From: Pseudomonas fluorescens
GTDB lineage: Bacteria > Pseudomonadota > Gammaproteobacteria > Pseudomonadales > Pseudomonadaceae
NCBI RefSeq assembly: GCF_004683905.1
Contig: NZ_CP038438.1
Coordinates: 124,001 to 188,000, forward strand
DNA length: 64,000 nt
Direction: 5' to 3'
Shown here: positions 8,503-17,785 of the stretch, piece by piece
Layout of the letters: each line of letters opens with the position of its first letter
Numbering within the stretch: position 1 is the stretch's first letter
Position numbers and translations under genes: made by a program
The notes under the pieces: generated by a model
Databases searched by the model: none
Seen by the model: the letters and a program-made list of their open reading frames with translations, nothing else
Told to the model about the DNA's origin: nothing

Positions 8503-10383
8503 ATGAATCTCAAGTTCAGCCATAAAATCCTGTTGGCCGCCTCGGGCGTCGTGGTCCTGGCTTTCGCTTTGTTCACCCTCTACAACGACTATCTGCAGCG
8601 CAACACCATTCGCCAGAACCTCCAGTCGTCCGTACAGCAGGCCGGCGATCTGACCGCCAGCAGCGTGCAGAACTGGATGAGCGGGCGAATTCTGGTGCTG
8701 GAAAACCTCGCGCAGAACGTTGCCCATCAGGGCAAGGACGCCGACTTCCCGGGGCTGGTCGATCAACCGGCCTTTACCTCGAACTTCCAGTTCACCTACG
8801 TCGGTCAGGCCAACGGAGTATTCACCCAGCGCCCTGACGCGAAGATGCCCGACGGCTACGACCCGCGTCAGCGCCCTTGGTACAAGCAGGCCGTGGTCGC
8901 CGACAAAACCATGTTGACCCCGCCATACATGGCGGCGGTCGGTGGTCTGGTCGTGACCATCGCCATGCCGGTGAAAAAGAATGGCGAACTGCTGGGTGTG
9001 GTCGGCGGTGACCTGAGCCTGGAAACCCTGGTGAAGATCATCAACTCGGTGGACTTCGGTGGCCTCGGCCACGCATTCCTGGTCAGCGGTGACGGCCAAG
9101 TGATCGTCAGCCCGGACAAAGACCAGGTGATGAAGAACCTCAAGGACATCTACCCGAACGCCGGCGTGCGCATCGAGAAGGGCAACCAGAACGTGGTGCT
9201 CAGCGGCCAGGAACGCATCCTGTCGTTCACCCCGGTCAGCGGTTTGCCGAATGCCGACTGGTACATCGGGCTGTCGATCGATCGTGACAAGGCCTACGCC
9301 GCCCTCAGCCAGTTCCGTACTTCGGCGCTGATCGCGATGTTCGTCGCGGTCGCGGCGATTGCGCTGCTGCTGAGCCTGCTGATCAACGTCCTGATGCGTC
9401 CGCTGACCACCATGGGCCGCGCGATGCAGGACATCGCTCAAGGCGAAGGCGACCTGACCCGGCGTCTGGTCGTGGCAGGCAAGGATGAGTTCGCCGAACT
9501 GGGCAGCGCGTTCAACCAGTTCGTCGAGCGCATTCACGCGTCGATTTCCGAAGTGTCCTCGGCTACCCGTCATGTGCACGACCTGTCGCAACGGGTAATG
9601 GCCTCGTCCAACGCCTCGATCATCGGTTCCGACGAACAAAGCGCGCGCACCAACAGTGTGGCCGCCGCGATCAACCAGTTGGGCGCCGCCACTCAGGAAA
9701 TCGCCCGCAACGCCGCCGACGCTTCGCAGCACGCCAGCGGCGCGAGCGAGCAGGCCGATGACGGTCGTCAGGTGGTCGAGCAGACCATTCAGGCGATGAC
9801 CGAGCTGTCGCAGAAGATCAGCCTGTCATGCACCCAGATCGAAACCCTGAATGCCAGCACCGACAACATCGGCCACATCCTCGATGTGATCAAAGGCATC
9901 TCGCAGCAGACCAACCTGCTGGCACTCAACGCGGCGATTGAAGCGGCCCGTGCCGGTGAAGCCGGGCGCGGTTTTGCGGTGGTGGCGGACGAAGTGCGTA
10001 ACCTCGCGCATCGCACCCAGGAATCGGCGGAAGAGATCCACAAGATGATCACCTCCTTGCAGGTCGGTTCGCGTGAAGCGGTGACCACCATGAACGCCAG
10101 TCAGGCGTCCAGCGAAGAGAGCGTGGAAGTGGCCAATCAGGCCGGTCTGCGCCTGGTCAGCGTGACCCAGCGCATCGGTGAAATCGACGGCATGAACCAG
10201 TCGGTGGCCGCTGCAACCGAAGAGCAGACGGCGGTGGTGGAAACCCTCAACGTCGACGTCAACCAGATCAACCTGCTGAACCAGCAGAGCGTCGCCAACC
10301 TCAATGAAACGTTGAAGGATTGTGATGCGTTGTCGCAGCAGGCGAATCGGTTGAAGCAGTTGGTCGATAGCTTCAAGATCTGA
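8503..10383 (+). CDS. Methyl-accepting chemotaxis protein, PctA/CtaA-type with dCACHE sensor
   Basis: A 626-residue chemoreceptor: TM1 (about 8-28), periplasmic dCACHE sensor (about 30-280), TM2 (about 283-307, [20 protein letters not shown]), HAMP, and a cytoplasmic signalling domain with the conserved hairpin tip ([20 protein letters not shown]). The N terminus ([11 protein letters not shown]) and overall sequence are close to P. aeruginosa PctA and the CtaA/B/C amino-acid receptors. In the amino-acid-binding motif, Tyr119, Arg124, Trp126, Tyr127, Tyr142 and Asp170 are present, but the position equal to PctA Asp146 is Ala144, so ligand range may differ. The start is ATG 8503; an ATG five bases earlier hits a stop at once. 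A REPIN follows the gene. Confidence 0.95.
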   Translation: MNLKFSHKILLAASGVVVLAFALFTLYNDYLQRNTIRQNLQSSVQQAGDLTASSVQNWMSGRILVLENLAQNVAHQGKDADFPGLVDQPAFTSNFQFTYVGQANGVFTQRPDAKMPDGYDPRQRPWYKQAVVADKTMLTPPYMAAVGGLVVTIAMPVKKNGELLGVVGGDLSLETLVKIINSVDFGGLGHAFLVSGDGQVIVSPDKDQVMKNLKDIYPNAGVRIEKGNQNVVLSGQERILSFTPVSGLPNADWYIGLSIDRDKAYAALSQFRTSALIAMFVAVAAIALLLSLLINVLMRPLTTMGRAMQDIAQGEGDLTRRLVVAGKDEFAELGSAFNQFVERIHASISEVSSATRHVHDLSQRVMASSNASIIGSDEQSARTNSVAAAINQLGAATQEIARNAADASQHASGASEQADDGRQVVEQTIQAMTELSQKISLSCTQIETLNASTDNIGHILDVIKGISQQTNLLALNAAIEAARAGEAGRGFAVVADEVRNLAHRTQESAEEIHKMITSLQVGSREAVTTMNASQASSEESVEVANQAGLRLVSVTQRIGEIDGMNQSVAAATEEQTAVVETLNVDVNQINLLNQQSVANLNETLKDCDALSQQANRLKQLVDSFKI

Positions 10384-10411
10384 TTTTCAGATTCGAGACC
10401 GCGTTATCGTT

Positions 10412-10477
10412 GATCGCGAGCAGGCTCACTCCTACAGGGGAACGCATTCCAACTGTAGGAGTGAGCCTGCTCGCGAT
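10412..10477. repeat. REPIN, TAGGAGTGAGCC-type
   Basis: Two inverted REP units, each about 24 bp (5' arm ATCGCGAGCAGGCTCACTCC, 3' arm its reverse complement), separated by about 18 bp. It lies between the chemoreceptor and mgoD stop codons. Its arm differs from the GTGGGAGCGGGCTTGCTCGC type found elsewhere in the window, so two REP subfamilies are present. Confidence 0.85.
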
Positions 10478-10509
10478 TGCGGCAGATCAGTCACTGCCAA
10501 ACCGAAGCC

Positions 10510-10977
10510 TTAGACAAACAGCTTCAGCACATTCCCCATCGCATCATCGGCGAACCCCTGCACGAAATCCTTGAACCCCGGCAGCACCTCCTCCCCACCT
10601 GAAGCCGGCTCGGCAATGATCGTCCAGGTCGCCCGCGACTTGCCCGCCCCCAAAGATTCCACGTTCATCGCCGCCCACAAATTCGCCACGCCCAGCGTGT
10701 TGTAGATCGTGGTCCAGGTCATGGCCCGTGCCTGCTCATCGCGTGAGTTGAGTTGTTCGACCACCACGTTACCGTCCTTGAAGCATTTCTTGCGCAGCGA
10801 GGACACGCCTTCGCCGGTCATTTCGATGTGCGACAGCGCCGGGATGAAGCGGTCGAAGCCAGCGAAATTGCCGACCACCGCCCAGACCTGCGCCGCGTCC
10901 GCCGGCACTTCCACCGAAGAGATGACATGGCAGCCGTGAGGGTTTTTGATCAGGGTGTCCGGTTGCAGAGTGCTCAT
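10510..10977 (-). CDS. mgoD: SRPBCC/polyketide-cyclase-like protein, MgoD
   Basis: A 155-residue SRPBCC (START-like) protein with the typical opening strand (HVISSVEVPADAAQVWAVVG) and a C-terminal helix (GFKDFVQGFADDAMGNVLKL). It is the last gene of a four-gene minus-strand operon whose content and order match mgoBCAD of P. syringae and the pvf cluster of P. entomophila. In those systems the fourth gene is a polyketide-cyclase-like protein of poorly defined role in making the diazeniumdiolate signal. AAAGGAG lies about 8 nt before ATG 10977, and the gap from the NRPS gene is only 24 bp. A catalytic role in a late step is inference. Confidence 0.9.
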   Translation of the reverse strand: MSTLQPDTLIKNPHGCHVISSVEVPADAAQVWAVVGNFAGFDRFIPALSHIEMTGEGVSSLRKKCFKDGNVVVEQLNSRDEQARAMTWTTIYNTLGVANLWAAMNVESLGAGKSRATWTIIAEPASGGEEVLPGFKDFVQGFADDAMGNVLKLFV

Positions 10978-11001
10978 GGTGTTGCTCCTTTTTTGGATGA
11001 A

Positions 11002-14000
11002 TCAGATGAAGTTGATTTCTTTCAGGTAATCGCAGCCGCGACGCAGCAGCGCCGGGGATTTTTCCGGGTAGTGCGCGCCCATCTGTTGCACGCCGGCTTC
11101 GGCGTTGGCGTGGCCGATAAGGGAGATGTCGCCAATGTCCTCCTCGAAGCCGTTGAGGTAGAAACCGAGCACGCCAAACAGCGCGTTGTCGGTGTCGACC
11201 CGGCCCAGTTGCTGCTGCCAGTCGGCGACGCTGACCAGCGAGAATTCGCTGCCGGTTTCGCGGAACGAGGCGACGTAGGCATCCCAACTCAGCGGTTCGG
11301 GGTTGTGCAGGTTGAACACCGCGTGCTCGGTCGAATAACGGCTGGCGTGGAAGGCGATGAAACGCGCTAGAAAGTCCACCGGCATCAGGTCGAAATTCAG
11401 CGCAAAGGCCGGCACCTGACCGAGCTGGATCGAGCCTTTGAGCATCAGCATCAAACGGTTTTTGTGCGGCTGGCAGACGCCGCTCAGGCTGTTGAAACTG
11501 ATGTTGCCGGGGCGATACAGGTTGACCCACACCCCCCGCTCGCGCGCCCGTTCGAGGACGCGTTCGCCGACCCACTTCGACAGGTTGTAGCCGTTGCGGA
11601 TGTAAATCGGCGGAGTCGGCGCGGCGGGCAATTCGAGCACTCGGCCTTCGCTATCGACGGTGCTTGAAGCGGACAGCGTCGAGACAAAGTTGAAGACCTT
11701 TTTGCTGCGTCCTTCACACAGGCGCAGCAGCTCGAAAATCGGCTCGACGTTATCCGCTGCCAGCGACTCGTAATCGAGCACGTGATTGACGTTGGCGGCG
11801 TTGTGCACCAGTGCGCCGAACTCGCGATCGAGGCGCTGATAATCGTCGTCGGTCAGGCCCAGTTGCGGGCGGGTGAGGTCTGCCGAATAGATCCGCACCC
11901 GACTCAGATCCAGGTGCTCGAGACGGTTCTCGCGCAATGCCTGAGCAAAACGCTGCGCCGCCGTTTGCCCGCCACCATCACGCACCAGACACGCCACTTC
12001 GCTGGCGCCCCAACCGAGCAGCGCTTCGACGATGTGCACGCCGACAAAACTGTTGGCGCCGGTGACGATCACCTTGTGCACATCGCCCAGGCGACTGATC
12101 GGCAGCGGCTCGATGTTCAGCGGGCGTTCGGCGTCGGCCATGGCCTGGGCGCTGAGCACCGCGCTGTCATCGGTACCGCGCACCAGCGTCGCGAGTTTGA
12201 TGATGGTCGGTAATTCGATGAAGCGGTTGATCGAGATGCTGCGCCCGAACTCCTCACGCAAGCGCAGCAACATCCGCGACAGCAGAATCGAATGCCCACC
12301 GAGATTGAAGAAACTTTCGTCGGTGGAAATATCGCTGCTCGGCAACTCCAGCAGTTCCGCCCAGATCTCCAGCAGCAACGCTTCGTCAGCGTTTGCCGGC
12401 AGGCATTTCGGGCCGCTGTCCTGCACGCTCACCGGCAGCTCCAGCAACGCCTTGCGGTCGACCTTGCCGTTGCTGGCGAACGGCATCTGCGCCAGTTCAG
12501 TCCACGCCACCGGTTGCATGTAGTCCGGCAGAAACTGCTGGGCATGCGCCTTCAACAGATCGCGGGCAGCGTCCGATTGCGGCTGGGCGAGGAACGCCAG
12601 AATCCGCCGCTGACTGTCGATCACCACCGCCACCTGACGGTACAACTGGCTCTCGCGCAGGCAGCGCTCGATCTCTTCCGGCTCGACCCGGAAACCGCGA
12701 ATCTTCACCTGATTGTCGCGTCGTCCGCACAGCTCGATGCCATGTTCGCCCCACTTGGCCATGTCGCCGCTGCGGTAGGCGCGCAAGGTCTCACCGTGCG
12801 GCAGTTGCAGGGTCAGATAGCGCTCGGCGGTCTGCTGCGCATTGTTCAGATAGCCGAGGCAAACGCCGGGGCCGACGATGAACAATTCGCCGACGGTGTT
12901 ATCCGGCACCGGTTGCAGATCGTCATCGAGAATCAGCACCTGACTGTTGGCAATCGGTGCGCCAAGAGTGCGGTTGCTGTCACCCGGTTTGAGCTGGCGA
13001 GCGGTAATCAGTACCGTCGCTTCGGTGGGGCCGTAGAGGTTGTGCAGCTTGCCCTGACGGGTCAGTTGCTCGATGACGAAGGGCTCGCAGACGTCGCCGC
13101 CGGTCATCACTTCGACGCCATGCAAATGCTCCAGCGGCAGGATGCTCAACAGCGCCGGCGGCAGGAACGCGTGGGTCAGTTGCCGGCGGCGGATCAACGC
13201 CACCAACTGCAGCGGATCGCGGCGTTGAGTGTCATCGGGCACCACCAGTTCGGCGCCTTCGAGCAGCGTCGGAAAGATATCGATCAGCGATGAGTCGAAG
13301 CTCAGCGAAGAGAACTGCAACACCCGGCTTTCGGCGCGCAATTGCACGTAATCGGCGTACCACGCGGTAAAGTGCGCGAGGTTCGCCTGGCTCAGCAGTA
13401 CACCCTTCGGATGCCCGGTGGTGCCGGAGGTGTAGAGCGCCATGCACGGTGCTTCAAGCGTCGGCCGTTGACGCATCAACGGTTGGCTGAGATCCGCGTC
13501 GGCACTGTCGATATGACTGACATCCAACCCGGGCATCGACTCACCGAGCGGATGCTCGCCGTCGTGCAGCAACAACACCGCGCCGGCGTTTTGCAGGATG
13601 TATTGCTGGCGCTGCAAAGGATGACTCGGCTCGAGCGGCAGATACACTGCGCCACTGCCGAGCACCGCCAGAATCGAGGCGAACAGCGCCGGGCTTTTCG
13701 GCTGGCAGATACCCACGATCCACGGCTGCGGATGCTGCTCTAGCAGTGGCTGCAGACGTTGCTGGATCGCACGGCTGTGCGCGTGCAACTGGCGGTAGCT
13801 GAGCGAGTGCTCGGCCAGGTGCAGCGCCGGTCGCTCGGCGTGTTCGATCAGGCTGCGTTGCAGGCGTTCGATCAACGGCGTCTGCGCCTGTTGCAACAAT
13901 GCCGGATGCGTCGTGGCGTTGAGGCGATGGACGTAAGCCAGACTGTCGAGAAACGACAGGTCCTCCACCTGTTCAAAGTCCGGCGCCGTGGCCGGCAATG

Positions 14001-14394
14001 CCTGCTGAAAATACTCGGCATCGCGGGAGAAACGGCTGACCAGCAGCGCGACTTCGTCTACCACCTGCGTCAGCACTCGCTGGCGCAGTGCCTGACCATT
14101 GCCGGACGGCTCATCGCCAATCGGCACACGGCTGATCAGTGACGAGCCGAGGAAGCACAACAGGTCGAGCGTCGGTAAACCGCTAAGGCGCTGCGCAGCG
14201 ATACCGAGGCGCAGATGCAAGTGCGGGATGGCGCAGAAATCACCGGCGCCGATGAAGCCATCGTCGATGATCAGGTCTACCGGCGATTGCGCCGCGCCGC
14301 TGCGCCGCAAGGAGTGGCCGTGTTGTTCGAGTTCCTGCACCAGGTCGGTCATGGCCTGGCTGGCGCCAATCAATAAAATGTCGAGACGTCTCAT
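11002..14394 (-). CDS. mgoA: NRPS-like A-PCP-reductase enzyme, MgoA/PvfC
   Basis: A 1130-residue single-module synthetase. Residues 1 to about 175 form an N-terminal region of unassigned type. The adenylation domain follows (about 180-650): A3 YTSGTTGHPKGVLLS at 321-335, A5 NLYGPTEAT near 452-460, A7 YRSGDMAKW near 540, A8 RRDNQVKIRGFRVEPEEIE near 558, A10 NGKVDRKAL near 642. The carrier domain has FFNLGGHSILLS with Ser702 as phosphopantetheine site. The C-terminal thioester reductase has a Rossmann motif (VTGANSFVGVHIVEAL, from 777) and YNLSK active-site lysine. Such enzymes load an amino acid and release it by reduction; relatives use leucine or valine. There is no condensation or thioesterase domain. 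GAGGAGG stands 5 nt before ATG 14394, so that start is firm. Confidence 0.96.
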   Translation of the reverse strand: MRRLDILLIGASQAMTDLVQELEQHGHSLRRSGAAQSPVDLIIDDGFIGAGDFCAIPHLHLRLGIAAQRLSGLPTLDLLCFLGSSLISRVPIGDEPSGNGQALRQRVLTQVVDEVALLVSRFSRDAEYFQQALPATAPDFEQVEDLSFLDSLAYVHRLNATTHPALLQQAQTPLIERLQRSLIEHAERPALHLAEHSLSYRQLHAHSRAIQQRLQPLLEQHPQPWIVGICQPKSPALFASILAVLGSGAVYLPLEPSHPLQRQQYILQNAGAVLLLHDGEHPLGESMPGLDVSHIDSADADLSQPLMRQRPTLEAPCMALYTSGTTGHPKGVLLSQANLAHFTAWYADYVQLRAESRVLQFSSLSFDSSLIDIFPTLLEGAELVVPDDTQRRDPLQLVALIRRRQLTHAFLPPALLSILPLEHLHGVEVMTGGDVCEPFVIEQLTRQGKLHNLYGPTEATVLITARQLKPGDSNRTLGAPIANSQVLILDDDLQPVPDNTVGELFIVGPGVCLGYLNNAQQTAERYLTLQLPHGETLRAYRSGDMAKWGEHGIELCGRRDNQVKIRGFRVEPEEIERCLRESQLYRQVAVVIDSQRRILAFLAQPQSDAARDLLKAHAQQFLPDYMQPVAWTELAQMPFASNGKVDRKALLELPVSVQDSGPKCLPANADEALLLEIWAELLELPSSDISTDESFFNLGGHSILLSRMLLRLREEFGRSISINRFIELPTIIKLATLVRGTDDSAVLSAQAMADAERPLNIEPLPISRLGDVHKVIVTGANSFVGVHIVEALLGWGASEVACLVRDGGGQTAAQRFAQALRENRLEHLDLSRVRIYSADLTRPQLGLTDDDYQRLDREFGALVHNAANVNHVLDYESLAADNVEPIFELLRLCEGRSKKVFNFVSTLSASSTVDSEGRVLELPAAPTPPIYIRNGYNLSKWVGERVLERARERGVWVNLYRPGNISFNSLSGVCQPHKNRLMLMLKGSIQLGQVPAFALNFDLMPVDFLARFIAFHASRYSTEHAVFNLHNPEPLSWDAYVASFRETGSEFSLVSVADWQQQLGRVDTDNALFGVLGFYLNGFEEDIGDISLIGHANAEAGVQQMGAHYPEKSPALLRRGCDYLKEINFI

Positions 14395-14407
14395 GTCGGC
14401 CTCCTCA

Positions 14408-15337
14408 TCAAACCAGATAGTCACGCAGGGCGTGCTGCACGCAGGGCGTGTCGAGCAGCGAGCTGTTGTGGAAAAACCGCACGATGTTGCCCACCAGCGG
14501 ATGGTGGCGATTGATCGGGAAGGCCAACCCGGCCATTTCGTCCTTGAGCGAGCGGCGCACTGCCTCGCTGACCGGCAAGGCGTCGATCAGGCGCAGATCG
14601 AAGGACTTCTGGATGTCGTTGGTCAGGTAATGGCCGATGAACACCGGCAGGATCTGCGCGATGGTTTCCCGGTCCGCGTCATTGGCGGTGTGCCAATAGA
14701 TGCGCACCATGCGCGCCCAGAAACTGGAGTGCCGGCCCTCGTCGAGCAGGTGATCGGCCATCAGCCCTTTGATCGACGGCTTGACCGTGTCGTCCCGGGC
14801 GAATGCGGCGACGTCACCAGTCACGGTGTTCTCGGCGATGGCCACGCAGATCAGTTCCACCGCGCTGCGCAGGTGTTCGGGCGCCAGTGCCACAGCGGCA
14901 GGAATTGCCCGGCTCAATTCGATTTCAGTGGGCAGTTCGATCGGCTCGATGCCGGTCATGGCTACGGTCTGCTGCATGAAGTCCATCGCCACCAGCGCGT
15001 GGTAATCCTCGTCCACCACCACGGTCATGGCGTCGTAGCGACAGGCGAACGGGAACGGCACGGCGAAGCGATTCTTGGCGATGGCGCGGGCGGTCTGGTC
15101 GACGATTTCGGTTTCGAAAATCACCACGTCGTTGATGAACTTGTACAGCGTCTGCACCAACGCAAAATCACGCTGCTGCGGGCACTCGCGCAGGAAGGTT
15201 TCGCTGAGCACCAGGGGCTGGCGGCTCAGCGGATAGATCAGGCGTTCATCGTCTTCCAGAACACGCCGTGGCCGGGTGCGGATGGTGGCGCGGGTTTCCC
15301 AGGCGTCGGCGAAGGATTGATAGTCGGCGGCGTTCAT
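14408..15337 (-). CDS. mgoC: AurF-type diiron N-oxygenase, MgoC
   Basis: A 309-residue p-aminobenzoate N-oxygenase (AurF) family protein. All seven iron ligands known from AurF can be placed with nearly identical spacing: Glu75, Glu110, His113 (in DEDYHALV), Glu169 ([10 protein letters not shown]), His196, Glu200 and His203 ([14 protein letters not shown]). This is strong evidence for an active diiron N-oxygenase. In mgo/pvf systems it oxidises a nitrogen of the amino-acid-derived intermediate on the way to the diazeniumdiolate. ATG 15337 overlaps the mgoB stop by 4 nt (ATGA), and the mgoA start follows the stop by 13 bp, so expression is tightly coupled. Confidence 0.95.
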   Translation of the reverse strand: MNAADYQSFADAWETRATIRTRPRRVLEDDERLIYPLSRQPLVLSETFLRECPQQRDFALVQTLYKFINDVVIFETEIVDQTARAIAKNRFAVPFPFACRYDAMTVVVDEDYHALVAMDFMQQTVAMTGIEPIELPTEIELSRAIPAAVALAPEHLRSAVELICVAIAENTVTGDVAAFARDDTVKPSIKGLMADHLLDEGRHSSFWARMVRIYWHTANDADRETIAQILPVFIGHYLTNDIQKSFDLRLIDALPVSEAVRRSLKDEMAGLAFPINRHHPLVGNIVRFFHNSSLLDTPCVQHALRDYLV

Positions 15338-16110
15338 TGGGCCACCTCCGCCAAAGGTTCACGCATGCTCAGACGCAGGCCGTCCCACAGGGCGATGCGG
15401 CTTTCCACGGCCGCGATGGCGCTGGCGTAGACCTCGGCTTCACGCTGCGGATCGCCATCGACCAGGCGCTCGAGCAGTTGCTCTGCCGCCGGGCCGTGAT
15501 CTTCGGAGTCGACCTCGATGTGGCGCTCCAGGTAATAGCGAAAGGTGGGTGCCTGTTCGATGCCGATCCCCCAGTCATCGAGGATGCGCTGGAACATCGT
15601 CGGGATTACGCTTTCGCGGCCATGCAGGAACGCGGCGGCGACACTGTGGCCCGGTGCGTGCAGCGCGGTGTGCAGCGTCTCGCGCACAAATTTCGCCGCT
15701 GCCGGATCAACCTCAACGCTTTGCAGGGCGACGTCGTAACTCACGCCTTCCTGTTGCAGCGCGACAAACCGTTCGACCGCCGTGGTGCTCGCACCGACTT
15801 CGCGCATGGCGTCCAGGTACAGCTCGAAATGGCTGTAATGGCCGTGGGCGGGACGATCATCCGACTCTTCGCCAAGCACGATCTCGTTGATCAGCCGCGC
15901 AGCATGCGGATCGCGTGGCGGCAGCCATGGCAGGCGGGTGCAGGTCAGTTCCTGCTGCAGGCGTTTGGTCAGCGACATGAAATCCCACACGGCGAAGACG
16001 TGAGACTCCATGAACCGGCGCAGTACCGATAGCGAATCGATTTCGGTAAAGATCGGGTGAACGCTCAATTGCGCTTTTTTCAGGGCGAGTTGTTCTTTAG
16101 TTGGCATCAT
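15334..16110 (-). CDS. mgoB: DUF3050 / haem-oxygenase-like diiron oxidase, MgoB
   Basis: A 258-residue DUF3050-type protein with a helical haem-oxygenase-like fold. Likely metal-ligand segments are [13 protein letters not shown] near residue 92, and [17 protein letters not shown] near 192. It matches the first gene of mgo/pvf operons, annotated there as haem oxygenase-like. By analogy with haem-oxygenase-like diiron oxidases it may act on nitrogen or carbon of the amino-acid substrate; the exact step is not certain. ATG 16110 is followed by a second ATG, and GAGG lies 8-9 nt upstream. It is the first gene of the operon, with a gene-poor AT-rich region before it that should hold the promoter. 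Confidence 0.92.
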   Translation of the reverse strand: MMPTKEQLALKKAQLSVHPIFTEIDSLSVLRRFMESHVFAVWDFMSLTKRLQQELTCTRLPWLPPRDPHAARLINEIVLGEESDDRPAHGHYSHFELYLDAMREVGASTTAVERFVALQQEGVSYDVALQSVEVDPAAAKFVRETLHTALHAPGHSVAAAFLHGRESVIPTMFQRILDDWGIGIEQAPTFRYYLERHIEVDSEDHGPAAEQLLERLVDGDPQREAEVYASAIAAVESRIALWDGLRLSMREPLAEVAQ

Positions 16111-16878
16111 GGCGAACCTCGGTGTTATTGGAATAGAGGGAGTTGCTCGTTCAGTGCATCAACACGGACTTGATAAGTTTGAAATGTTTTCTATTGGCGA
16201 ACGCGGGCCTCATTCGGATTAATGAAAGTTTGCAAAGTGCATGAAAGGCTCTCGACCATGCGTTGGCGAATATTTGCCAAAGCTATTGGATGACTGCAGA
16301 GCCGTGCCGTGTTTGCAGGTAGAACCTGCTCGGCGAGGAAAAGCTAATACATCGTCAAATAACTTAACAAGTTTATTTTTAATTATTTTTAGTTGTGTGT
16401 TTTTCAAGTATGAGTCGGCCCGCTAAAACTTTTTGTTTGAGTTTTACTTGGGCGTAGTTGCTCCTTTCGGCAAATAATGGCCAAAATTGAAGACAAGAGT
16501 GAATGCCTCACTCAAAGCAACTTTAAGAAGCGGAAATTGAATGTGATGTATAGGAATGAAAGTGGGCCGGAAACGGCGCCGTAACTTCCTTTTATCCCGT
16601 GGCAAGGCTCCTTCCGTAGGTTCCTGGTGCGGGGACTGCGCCGGCGGTGCGGCGCGTCGCCCGTTCTTCATGGGGTGGCCGTTAAAGAGTGCGGGTAAAT
16701 TGGCGGGACGGCTATGACCGATTCGTCCGCGCCGAGCCGCAATGGCGGGCTTGCGAGCGCTGGGAGGTTAGAGCGAACACGCGGATCCGCCACCAGGTTT
16801 GCGGAGGATCGGGGAGAGGATTTGTAAGCGGGTTATTCGCCGGTCGGGCGCGAAGGCCTGAGACCGGCGTGAAGGGTG
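16111..16878. other. Gene-poor, partly AT-rich region upstream of the mgo operon
   Basis: About 770 bp without a convincing gene. 16111-16560 is clearly more AT-rich than its surroundings, and the short open frames there lack ribosome-binding sites and codon bias. A short frame at 16444-16671 (minus) was considered and left out. A near-perfect 18-bp palindrome sits at 16263-16280. The mgo promoter must lie here. Confidence 0.6.
16263..16280. promoter_or_regulatory. Palindrome upstream of mgoB, candidate operator
   Basis: TTGGCGAATATTTGCCAA is an 18-bp palindrome with one mismatched pair (TTGGC-AATATT-GCCAA). It lies 153 bp upstream of the mgoB start. The half-site TTGGCGAA recurs at 16195-16202. 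The regulator that binds it is not known. Confidence 0.45.
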
Positions 16879-17589
16879 TCAGCGCACGGCCTTGCGGTTT
16901 TGTCCGGCGGGACTGGCGAGGAAGCGGGTGATGACCTCGACGCCACGGTTGAGGTGATGTGTGAGCAACTTCACCGACAGTTCGACATCGCGCTCGATCA
17001 CGGCCTGGAGCATGGCGCGGTGATCTTCCTGGGAGAGTTTGCCCAGGCCCATGGCTTCGAGGTTGAAACGCAGGAAGCGCTCCTCCTCGTTGAGGCCGTC
17101 TTCGACCAGCCGCAGCAGACGCTTATTCGGTGCCTTGCTGTACAGGGCCATGTGGAACAGACGGTTGAGCCGACCGATTTCGCTGTAGTCGTGCTGGGTT
17201 TCGAGTTCTTCGATATAGCCGGCGGCGTGCGCATGATCGGCGCTGGTCAGCAACGGGATCGACTGGCGCATGGCCTCGGATTCGAGGAGGATCCGCAACT
17301 CGTAGGTTTCGGTGGCGTCGCCCTGGATCAGCGGCGCTACAACGGCGCCCTTGTGGGTGGTGACGCTCAGCAGTTCCTGCGCTTCGAGCTGGCGCAGAGC
17401 CTCGCGCACCGGCATGCGGCTGACCCCGAACAGGTCGGCCAGATCCTGCTGGCGCAGGGCGGTGCCGCAGGGCAAGCGACCGTCAAGGATCGCCGAGCGC
17501 AGGGTTTCTTCGATGATCGAGCGGGCAAGGTGTGCGGGAATCGGCCCATCGACTTTGATGCTGTGCAGCGGTTTGGGCTTCTGTGTCAC
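16879..17589 (-). CDS. GntR-family regulator, FCD subfamily
   Basis: A 236-residue regulator with an N-terminal winged helix (LARSIIEETLRSAILDGRLP, then LADLFGVSRMPVREALRQLE) and an all-helical FCD ligand domain (ELRILLESEAMRQSIPLLTS, then FHMALYSKAPNKRLLRLVED and HLNRGVEVITRFL). The start is GTG 17589 with GGGTGAG about 5 nt upstream. FadR-type (FCD) regulators usually bind small carboxylates and control catabolic genes. No catabolic gene lies next to it, and whether it regulates the mgo operon (same strand, 768 bp away) is unknown. Confidence 0.9.
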   Translation of the reverse strand: MTQKPKPLHSIKVDGPIPAHLARSIIEETLRSAILDGRLPCGTALRQQDLADLFGVSRMPVREALRQLEAQELLSVTTHKGAVVAPLIQGDATETYELRILLESEAMRQSIPLLTSADHAHAAGYIEELETQHDYSEIGRLNRLFHMALYSKAPNKRLLRLVEDGLNEEERFLRFNLEAMGLGKLSQEDHRAMLQAVIERDVELSVKLLTHHLNRGVEVITRFLASPAGQNRKAVR

Positions 17590-17785
17590 AACTACTCACC
17601 CTGAATGACGACGGAATTTGGATCCAAAGACACTAGTGATTGCTCTACAGGTTGTCAAACCATGTAAAGGATTGCTGTCCTGAATGAAGTTTAGCGCGAT
17701 GGCGATGATCTCATGGTGCCATTGTTTTTTGCCGGGCTAAGCTTCACCATCAAACGCTTTCCTTCCTGCCCCCTGGAAACCTGCT

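Noticed and set aside
12292..13293. Long frames on the plus strand across mgoA
   Set aside because: mgoA shows all A, PCP and reductase motifs in one frame; the opposite frames have no family features.
16219..16426. Two overlapping short frames on opposite strands in the AT-rich gap
   Set aside because: Each has about 60 codons, no ribosome site and no recognisable sequence; they lie over a candidate regulatory region.
16444..16671. A 75-codon minus-strand frame
   Set aside because: Arg/Pro-rich composition and lack of a start signal look like chance in GC-rich DNA.
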